Positions 15,180 to 20,524 of a stretch of 20,524 bases of DNA are shown one piece after another. Every line of letters begins with the position of its first letter. The first letter of the stretch is position 1. The notes below the pieces were generated by a model. It saw only the letters and a program-made list of their open reading frames with translations, was not told where the DNA came from and ran no database searches. The position numbers and the translations under genes are program-made. Source of the DNA: Alphaproteobacteria bacterium (GTDB lineage Bacteria > Pseudomonadota > Alphaproteobacteria > Puniceispirillales > UBA1172); the NCBI GenBank assembly GCA_021296375.1, contig JAGWAQ010000012.1, positions 1 to 20,524 on the forward strand, in the 5' to 3' direction.

Positions 15180-16712
15180 ATGAGCAGTATTATCGAGCAG
15201 CTTGAAGAACGCCGAAATCGCGCCCGTCAAGGCGGCGGTGAACGACGTGTTGAGGCCCAGCACAGCAAAGGCAAGCTAACGGCTCGCGAGCGGATTGACC
15301 TGCTGGTGGATGAAGGCAGTTTTGAAGAATGGGATATGTTTGTCGAACACCGTTGCCATGACTTTGGCATGGAAGACAACATCATCCCCGGCGATGGCGT
15401 TGTCATTGGCTTTGGCAAGATCAACGGCCGGTCGGTGTTTGTGTTCTCGCAGGATTTCACGGTATTGGGCGGCTCACTGTCGGAAACCCATGCCGAGAAA
15501 ATCTGCAAGGTGCTGGATCAGGCCATCAAGATCGGGGTGCCGGTCATCGGGCTGAATGATTCCGGCGGGGCGCGTATTCAGGAAGGCGTCGCCTCGCTTG
15601 GGGGGTATGCCGAAGTGTTCCTGCGCAACGCCACCGCCTCAGGGGTTATCCCGCAAATCTCCCTCATTATGGGGCCTTGCGCAGGGGGGGCTGTGTATTC
15701 CCCGGCGATTACCGATTTCATCTTTATGGTGGAGGGGTCCAGCTATATGTATGTGACGGGCCCTGACGTGGTCAAAACCGTCACCCATGAAACCGTCACC
15801 CATGATGAACTGGGGGGCGCTGGCACCCATACCAAAACCTCCGGTGTTGCCCATAAGTCGTTTGATAACGATGTGGCCGCCATCATGGGGGTGCGGGAGC
15901 TGATGGCCTATCTGCCGTCTTCCAACCGTGACATGGCCCCGCGGCTTGACACCCGGGATCCGGCGGATCGTTCGGCGCCCGCCCTTGACCGCATTATCCC
16001 CACCAACCCCAACGCGCCCTATGACATGAAAGATGTCATTGGCCATATTGTCGATGAAGACAGTTTCTTTGAAATTCACAAGGATTTTGCCGCCAATATC
16101 ATCACCGGATTTGCCCATATTGATGGCCGTTCCGTGGCGGTGATCGCCAATCAGCCGATGGTGCTGGCGGGTTGCCTTGATATCAACGCCTCACGCAAGG
16201 CGGCGCGATTTGTGCGCTTTGCCGATGCTTTTAATATCCCCATCCTGACGCTGGTGGATGTCCCGGGGTTTATGCCCGGCACGACCCAGGAATACGGCGG
16301 CATCATCAATCACGGGGCAAAGCTTCTCTATGCCTATGCCGAAGCGACGGTTCCGAAAGTCACGGTCATCACCCGCAAGGCTTATGGCGGGGCTTATGAT
16401 GTCATGGCCTCCAAGCATTTGAGGGGGGATGTCAATTACGCCTGGCCAACGGCGGAAATTGCCGTCATGGGGCCGGAAGGCGCGGCGCGCATCATCTTCC
16501 GTCAGGATGTCGATGACCCCGACAAGCTCAAGCAACGGACCGAAGAATACCGCGAGAAATTTGCCAATCCGTTTGTCGCGGCCGCTCGCGGGTATATCGA
16601 TGACGTGATCATGCCGCGCAACAGCCGCCGCCGCATTGCCCGGGCGTTTGATATGCTTGAAGACAAAGAGCTGGCCAACCCCTGGCGCAAGCACGACAAC
16701 CTGCCATTGTAA
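15180..16712 (+). CDS. pccB: Propionyl-CoA carboxylase beta subunit (carboxyltransferase)
   Basis: This subunit transfers carboxyl from carboxybiotin to propionyl-CoA, giving methylmalonyl-CoA. The 510 residues match the usual length. The N-terminal half has GKLTARERIDLL at 31-42, NDSGGARIQEGV at 126-137 and the oxyanion-hole region MGPCAGGAVYSPAITDF at 164-180. The C-terminal half has VDVPGFMPGTTQEYGG at 359-374 and RKAYGGAYDVMASKHL at 399-414. Asp407 corresponds to the residue that favours propionyl- over acetyl-CoA in Streptomyces PccB (Asp422). A GGAGA ribosome binding site precedes the ATG. It is followed at 15 bases by pccA. Confidence 0.94.
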   Translation: MSSIIEQLEERRNRARQGGGERRVEAQHSKGKLTARERIDLLVDEGSFEEWDMFVEHRCHDFGMEDNIIPGDGVVIGFGKINGRSVFVFSQDFTVLGGSLSETHAEKICKVLDQAIKIGVPVIGLNDSGGARIQEGVASLGGYAEVFLRNATASGVIPQISLIMGPCAGGAVYSPAITDFIFMVEGSSYMYVTGPDVVKTVTHETVTHDELGGAGTHTKTSGVAHKSFDNDVAAIMGVRELMAYLPSSNRDMAPRLDTRDPADRSAPALDRIIPTNPNAPYDMKDVIGHIVDEDSFFEIHKDFAANIITGFAHIDGRSVAVIANQPMVLAGCLDINASRKAARFVRFADAFNIPILTLVDVPGFMPGTTQEYGGIINHGAKLLYAYAEATVPKVTVITRKAYGGAYDVMASKHLRGDVNYAWPTAEIAVMGPEGAARIIFRQDVDDPDKLKQRTEEYREKFANPFVAAARGYIDDVIMPRNSRRRIARAFDMLEDKELANPWRKHDNLPL

Positions 16713-16727
16713 GCGAGGAGAATCCCC

Positions 16728-18698
16728 ATGTTTTCAAAAATTCTTATCGCCAATCGCGGGGAAATCGCCTGCCGCATCATGACCACCGCCAAGGCCATGG
16801 GCATTGCCACCGTCGCCGTTTATTCCGACGCTGACGCCAATGGTGAACATGTCGCCATGGCTGATGAAGCGGTGCGGATTGGCCCGTCGCCTTCGGCCGA
16901 AAGCTATCTTAAGGCGGCAACCATAATCGAGGCGGCAAAAGCCACAGGGGCGGAAGCCATCCACCCGGGGTTTGGCTTTCTTTCAGAAAACGCCGAGTTC
17001 GTCAAAGCGGTTGAGGCGGCGGGGCTGGTTTTCATCGGCCCTGATGAAACCGCCATTGCCTCCATGGGGGATAAAATCACCTCAAAAGGCATTGCCGAGA
17101 AAGCCGGGGTGTCCACCGTGCCGGGCACGCCTGATGCGGTTGAAGATGTTGATGTCGCCGCCAAGATGGCGGAAGGCATTGGCTATCCGGTGATGATCAA
17201 GGCCTCCGCCGGTGGTGGCGGCAAGGGGATGCGCATCGCCCATGATGAAGCGGAGCTGCGGGTCAGCATGCCGCAAGCCCAGAACGAGGCGGCGTCATCC
17301 TTTGGCGACGCGCGGGTGTTTATTGAAAAATTTGTAACCAACCCCCGCCATATTGAAATTCAGGTGCTGGCGGATACCCATGGCAACACGATCTACCTGG
17401 GGGAGCGCGAATGTTCGCTCCAGCGGCGTCACCAGAAGGTGTTTGAAGAGGCCCCAAGCCCGTTTATCAGCGATGCGACACGCCAGGCCATGGGCCAGCA
17501 AGCGGTCGATCTGGCGAAAGCCGTCGGCTACCGTTCCGCCGGTACGGTTGAGTTCATCGTCGGCGCGAATGAGGATTTCTATTTCCTTGAAATGAACACC
17601 CGCCTGCAGGTGGAACACCCCGTGACGGAACTGGTTTACGGGCTTGATCTGGTGGAATGGATGATCCGCATCGCCGCGGGTGAAAAACTCACCATCCCGC
17701 AAACTGACGTCAAGCCCAAGGGCTGGGCGATGGAAGCGCGGGTTTATGCCGAGGACCCGTCGCGCGGCTTTCTGCCGTCGATTGGCCGCCTGACCCGTTA
17801 TCAGGAGCCGCAGGGCGAGGGCGTGCGCGTCGACAGCGGGATTGCCGAAGGCGGCGAGATTTCGATGTTCTATGACCCGATGATCGCCAAGCTTATCACC
17901 TGGGGGGAGACGCGGATTGAGGCGATTGATCGCCTTGCCAGTGCCCTTGACGGCTATGTGATTGAAGGGCTGGGGCATAACCGCCAGTTCCTGCGTCATG
18001 TCTGCGATAATGCCGATTTCCGCAACGGCGACATGACGACAGGCTTTATCGGGGAAACCTACCCCGATGGCTATACCCCGGGGCTGGCCACTGGCGAGGC
18101 GCTGGGGCAGATGCGGGCCTTGGCGGTTCTTCTGGTGGCGGACCGGATGCACCGTATCGCCATGATGGGGGGCGGCGCGCTCGACACGTCTTTCGTGCTT
18201 CACGATGACCACGGCGCAACGCCAGCGATGATCGAGGTGGCGGATGACATCACCATCACGATCGAGGACATGACCTATGCTTTTGCGGCTTGGCCGGACC
18301 AGCACCGGCGGTTGTTCAGCGGCACCATCAATGGCGAGATGGTCCAGATCCAGTTCCGCCGAACAGCGGAAACCGTCGGCATGACCATGGCGGCTGATCA
18401 GCTCACCGTGCTGGTGCTGCCCGCCCGTGCCGCCGATGCCCAGGCGATGATGCCGGTGCGTGAAGCCGGGGCCGGGGCCATGCAGGTGGTGGCGCCGATG
18501 CCGGGGCTTCTGACCAAACTGCTGGTCGAGGAAGGCGATACCGTTACCGCTGGCGATGACGTCGCGGTGATTGAGGCAATGAAGATGGAAAATCTCCTGA
18601 AGGCGGATGCCACGGGTATAGTGGCGGAAATCCACGCCTCTGAAGGCGACAGCCTGAATGTCGATGAACCGATCCTGACTTTTGCCAATGATGATTAA
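16728..18698 (+). CDS. pccA: Propionyl-CoA carboxylase alpha subunit (biotin carboxylase and biotin carrier)
   Basis: This subunit carboxylates its own biotin using ATP and bicarbonate. The 656 residues hold the biotin carboxylase domain (about 1-445): ILIANRGEIACRI at 5-17, the ATP-grasp glycine loop KASAGGGGKGMR at 158-169 and catalytic EMNTRLQVEHPVTE at 288-301. A less conserved region of about 450-580 corresponds to the BT domain that binds the beta subunit. The biotin carrier domain at about 585-656 has EAMKMEN at 616-622, biotin on Lys619. GAGGAG lies 8 bases before the start. Pairing with pccB supports PCC over methylcrotonyl-CoA carboxylase. Its last bases overlap the next gene. Confidence 0.94.
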   Translation: MFSKILIANRGEIACRIMTTAKAMGIATVAVYSDADANGEHVAMADEAVRIGPSPSAESYLKAATIIEAAKATGAEAIHPGFGFLSENAEFVKAVEAAGLVFIGPDETAIASMGDKITSKGIAEKAGVSTVPGTPDAVEDVDVAAKMAEGIGYPVMIKASAGGGGKGMRIAHDEAELRVSMPQAQNEAASSFGDARVFIEKFVTNPRHIEIQVLADTHGNTIYLGERECSLQRRHQKVFEEAPSPFISDATRQAMGQQAVDLAKAVGYRSAGTVEFIVGANEDFYFLEMNTRLQVEHPVTELVYGLDLVEWMIRIAAGEKLTIPQTDVKPKGWAMEARVYAEDPSRGFLPSIGRLTRYQEPQGEGVRVDSGIAEGGEISMFYDPMIAKLITWGETRIEAIDRLASALDGYVIEGLGHNRQFLRHVCDNADFRNGDMTTGFIGETYPDGYTPGLATGEALGQMRALAVLLVADRMHRIAMMGGGALDTSFVLHDDHGATPAMIEVADDITITIEDMTYAFAAWPDQHRRLFSGTINGEMVQIQFRRTAETVGMTMAADQLTVLVLPARAADAQAMMPVREAGAGAMQVVAPMPGLLTKLLVEEGDTVTAGDDVAVIEAMKMENLLKADATGIVAEIHASEGDSLNVDEPILTFANDD

Positions 18699-19062
18699 CC
18701 CTGCGTCCCTTATTCGCCTTCAGAAGACCCGCAGCTTTCTCGGCCCACATGCCGATCTGCTGATGGGGGAGATGCTGAAGGCGGCGGACGGGCGCATGCA
18801 CGCCAGCGTTATCGTGCTGGCGGCGGCGATCCTCGACGTGATCCTGCGGGAGCCTTCGGGGCGACCTTTTGATGCCGACGGGGTGGATATTGCCGCCGCT
18901 CGCGACAGCCGGGATGCGTTCTGGCTCAGGGATCGCCGCAACGGCATTGTCCATTACGAAGGCGGCAAGGGCGGCTTGATGGGGGACGGGGACGCGGCCC
19001 TCGCCAATGACGCGGCGCGGGCGGTGGAAACCCTCAACGACGCGCTTGACCTGTTGATCTGA
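18688..19062 (+). CDS. Small uncharacterised protein with a HEPN-like RNxxxH motif
   Basis: From the ATG at 18688 the product has 124 residues; ATG 18691 and TTG 18682 are alternatives in the same frame. The gene overlaps the end of pccA and has no obvious ribosome binding site, so reinitiation after pccA is likely. The sequence is predicted mostly helical, with ADGRMHASVIVLAAAILDVI at about 33-52 and FWLRDRRNGIVHYEGG at 78-93. RNGIVH (Arg84, Asn85, His89) fits the RNxxxH motif of HEPN-domain ribonucleases. No nucleotidyltransferase partner is adjacent. The gene is clearly GC-rich like its neighbours. The HEPN call is a motif-based inference; no function is known to me. Confidence 0.6.
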   Translation: MMINPASLIRLQKTRSFLGPHADLLMGEMLKAADGRMHASVIVLAAAILDVILREPSGRPFDADGVDIAAARDSRDAFWLRDRRNGIVHYEGGKGGLMGDGDAALANDAARAVETLNDALDLLI

Positions 19063-19090
19063 CCGCTGGCCCTCGCGCATCTGCGCAGGG

Positions 19091-19118
19091 TTGACAATAC
19101 CCATTGATGTCATACACT
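19091..19118 (+). promoter_or_regulatory. Predicted sigma-70 promoter for the AT-rich membrane-protein gene
   Basis: TTGACA at 19091-19096 is a perfect -35 element. TACACT at 19113-19118 matches four of six -10 positions, with a 16-base spacer. Transcription would begin near 19125 and leave a leader of about 89 bases before the ATG at 19214. It suggests the downstream gene is transcribed independently of the pcc operon. Sequence-based prediction only. Confidence 0.55.
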
Positions 19119-19132
19119 TGGTCCAGCTTTAA

Positions 19133-19155
19133 CGGCGAAGAAGATTTGCTCGCCG
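19133..19155 (+). other. Hairpin in the leader of the AT-rich gene
   Basis: CGGCGA at 19133-19138 pairs perfectly with TCGCCG at 19150-19155 across an 11-base loop. A weaker TGGC/GCCA pair (19167-19170 with 19183-19186) lies downstream. An outer pairing of GTCCAGC (19121-19127) with GCAGGAC (19187-19193), one mismatch, could enclose both and make a three-way junction. The outer left arm overlaps the expected transcription start, so only the inner hairpins are reasonably supported. Confidence 0.35.
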
Positions 19156-19213
19156 CGTGTTATTGATGGCCTTTGCGTTTCTGCCAGCAGGACAACCCTG
19201 AAGGAGATAACTC

Positions 19214-19720
19214 ATGCCTTTGCTATCACTAACTATCGCCATCCCCGTATTGCATTCATCAGGAGGATGGATTGCCAGTGCCGCAGGTAGTTATATTGCA
19301 GGAACTTTATCGTCAACATGGATAGGAGCATTTGTTGCAGGCAATGCCTCTATCGTTGCCATTACTGGAGGAGGGGGAATAATTTTAGGCATGGGTGCAT
19401 TAGTTTCGACTGGTACGGCATGGCTTGGTGCTGCCTTGACCAGTGTTGGACTTGGTGGACTTGCTATTTGGTTAGGATTGGTTCCAGTTACATATTTTGG
19501 TTTAACGTCTGGTGCTTGGATTTTAATTGGAGCTGTTATTTTTGTTGTTTTATTAATTTTGTTCTTATTACGAAAATTTAGATTTTGTTTTTTTAAGTTT
19601 TCACTCAAACGCAGAATTGATGAAATCAATCTCGAGAGGGTTAAAGGTGGCTTGGCCCCAATTACTGTTAATGAATTGATCAAAATGATACTCACTCACA
19701 GACCAGAAAAAACGGACTAA
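19214..19720 (+). CDS. AT-rich orphan membrane protein of unknown function
   Basis: I do not recognise this 168-residue protein. Its N-terminal two thirds are hydrophobic and rich in Gly and Ala, with likely membrane segments near 18-42, 46-66, 69-97 and 99-119 (the last AWILIGAVIFVVLLILFLL). A notable block is GGWIASAAGSYIAGTLSSTW at 17-36, followed by IGAFVAGN. A basic C-terminal tail from Arg120 (RKFRFCFFKFSLKRR, then EINLERVKGG and PITVNELIKMIL) is probably cytoplasmic. Hand-counted GC is about 40 percent, with many TTA, ATT and TTT codons concentrated in the second half, against about 60 percent nearby. It has an AAGGAG ribosome binding site and its own promoter. Recent acquisition is likely. 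Confidence 0.75.
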   Translation: MPLLSLTIAIPVLHSSGGWIASAAGSYIAGTLSSTWIGAFVAGNASIVAITGGGGIILGMGALVSTGTAWLGAALTSVGLGGLAIWLGLVPVTYFGLTSGAWILIGAVIFVVLLILFLLRKFRFCFFKFSLKRRIDEINLERVKGGLAPITVNELIKMILTHRPEKTD

Positions 19721-19752
19721 GCTTTAACCCTCACCTATCAAAAGGGAAGCTT
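19707..19752 (-). terminator. Possible weak terminator for lipB
   Basis: Read on the minus strand, AAGCTTCCC (19752-19744) can pair with GGGTTAAAGCTT (19730-19719) with a 3-base bulge. A run of six Ts follows (19712-19707) after a 6-base gap. It would end lipB transcription inside the 3' end of the convergent gene. The imperfect stem and the displaced T-run make this weak. Confidence 0.25.
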
Positions 19753-20420
19753 TGGGCAAAGCTGCGCTCCAGCGCCTTGTCGAGATCGGCCATGGTGACG
19801 GCGGGCTTGTGGGCGGTGATGCGCGTCACCCCGCCGTCATGGATGCCGCAAGGCACGATCCCGTCATAGGCCGCAAGATCAGGGTTAAAATTAATCGCCA
19901 TGCCATGCCAGGACACCCATTTCGTCAGCCGCACCCCGATGGCGGTGATCTTGTCGGGCAATCCCCCCGCCGATGCCGGCGCAAGCCAGACCCCGGGGTA
20001 GCCCGGGCGGCGGTCGGCCTCAAGCCCCAGTTCAGCAAGCGCGGCAATCGCCCAGCCTTCGACCTCACCCACAAAGCGGCGGACATCCTGCCCGCGACGG
20101 CTGACATCCAGCAGAATATAGACCACCCGCTGGCCGGGGCCGTGGTAGGTCCACTCGCCGCCGCGTCCGGTCTCACGGATCAACGCATCACGAGGGTTGA
20201 GCAGATCCTCGCGCCTGGCGGAGGTGCCGGCGGTATAAACCGGCGGATGCTCAAGCAGCCAGATCAGCTCGCCTGCCGTGCCGCCGCGGATAGCCTTGGC
20301 CCGCGCCTCCATCTCTTCCAGCGCGGCGTCGTAATCCGTCAACCCCGGCGACACCCGCCATTCCAGCGGCAGGTCCAGCGGCGTCGGTACAGAAGCGGAT
20401 GTTTCGGCAGGGTCAGTCAT
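19731..20420 (-). CDS. lipB: Octanoyl-[acyl-carrier-protein]:protein N-octanoyltransferase LipB
   Basis: LipB moves octanoyl from acyl carrier protein to lysines of lipoyl domains (pyruvate and 2-oxoglutarate dehydrogenases, GcvH), the first step of lipoate synthesis. The 229 residues show WLLEHPPVYTAGTSA at 54-68, RGGEWTYHGPGQRVVY at 86-101, LPDKITAIGVRLTKWVSWHG at 154-173 and GIVPCGI at 187-193. The catalytic thioester Cys is Cys191, with Lys157 its partner. It is transcribed opposite to all other genes and converges on the AT-rich gene, with 10 bases between the stops. No ribosome binding site is seen before the ATG at 20420. Confidence 0.95.
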   Translation of the reverse strand: MTDPAETSASVPTPLDLPLEWRVSPGLTDYDAALEEMEARAKAIRGGTAGELIWLLEHPPVYTAGTSARREDLLNPRDALIRETGRGGEWTYHGPGQRVVYILLDVSRRGQDVRRFVGEVEGWAIAALAELGLEADRRPGYPGVWLAPASAGGLPDKITAIGVRLTKWVSWHGMAINFNPDLAAYDGIVPCGIHDGGVTRITAHKPAVTMADLDKALERSFAQSFPFDR

Positions 20421-20426
20421 GCCGCC

Positions 20427-20455
20427 AGCATACCCCCGTCATGCCCGAAGATCAA
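20427..20455 (-). promoter_or_regulatory. Possible lipB promoter giving a leaderless mRNA
   Basis: On the minus strand TTGATC (20455-20450) and TATGCT (20432-20427) are 17 bases apart, each matching four of six consensus positions. Only six bases lie between the -10 element and the lipB ATG, so transcription would start at or beside the A of the start codon. This fits the lack of a Shine-Dalgarno sequence. Prediction only. Confidence 0.35.
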
Positions 20456-20524
20456 AAGGTGTTGCGCGAAAGCCAGGGGGGGCGTGGAGGGGGCAAGCGT
20501 TGCGATATGGGCGTGTTCAATAGA
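20456..20524. other. Window end without a recognisable gene
   Basis: This short GC-rich stretch upstream of lipB holds no open reading frame with a convincing start and no RNA gene that I can recognise. It may contain upstream sequence of a divergent gene beyond the window edge. Confidence 0.4.

Noticed and set aside
17295..18635. A 446-codon open frame on the minus strand
   Set aside because: It lies entirely opposite pccA, whose biotin carboxylase and carrier motifs are clear. Its His/Arg/Gly-rich translation is typical of an antisense shadow in GC-rich DNA.
1..20524. CRISPR arrays, insertion sequences, tRNA or rRNA genes, attachment sites
   Set aside because: No regularly spaced repeats, transposase or integrase motifs, terminal repeats or tRNA-like folds were seen on either strand.

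Overview
The window is a chromosomal segment from an alphaproteobacterium with a moderately high GC content. The assignment rests on the layout of the ribosomal protein cluster. adk sits between secY and rpsM, rpmJ is absent there, rpsD is absent between rpsK and rpoA, S14 is the zinc-free type and Adk is the short-LID type. A bacterial ATP12 chaperone gene and a propionyl-CoA carboxylase pair follow. A marine Rhodospirillales or SAR116-like lineage is possible, but the sequence alone does not settle it.

Positions 1-10702 are the distal S10 cluster, the spc cluster and the alpha cluster, all on the plus strand: rpsS (3' end only), rplV, rpsC, rplP, rpmC, rpsQ, rplN, rplX, rplE, rpsN, rpsH, rplF, rplR, rpsE, rpmD, rplO, secY, adk, rpsM, rpsK, rpoA, rplQ. 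Spacing is tight and several stop and start codons overlap. The one sizeable break, 8225-8329 between adk and rpsM, holds a near-consensus sigma-70 promoter and an inverted repeat. A strong intrinsic terminator closes the cluster right after rplQ.

Positions 10788-19062 look like a second plus-strand operon. It encodes the replication-fork ATPase RarA, a predicted RNase H-fold protein overlapping rarA by 4 bases, a fluoride channel (CrcB/Fluc), an RluC-type rRNA pseudouridine synthase, the F1-ATPase assembly chaperone ATP12, both subunits of propionyl-CoA carboxylase, and a small protein with an RNxxxH motif like that of HEPN domains. Several of these genes overlap or nearly touch.

Positions 19063-19720 differ in character. 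A good sigma-70 promoter and a leader that can fold precede an orphan membrane-protein gene of about 40 percent GC by hand count, clearly below its neighbours. It looks like an acquired gene. lipB (octanoyltransferase) follows convergently on the minus strand and may be read from a leaderless transcript.

Most of the window is ordinary core genome. The least explained parts are the AT-rich membrane-protein gene with its promoter and leader, the HEPN-like gene overlapping pccA, and the RNase H-fold gene coupled to rarA. No defence system, CRISPR array, insertion sequence, tRNA or rRNA was found.
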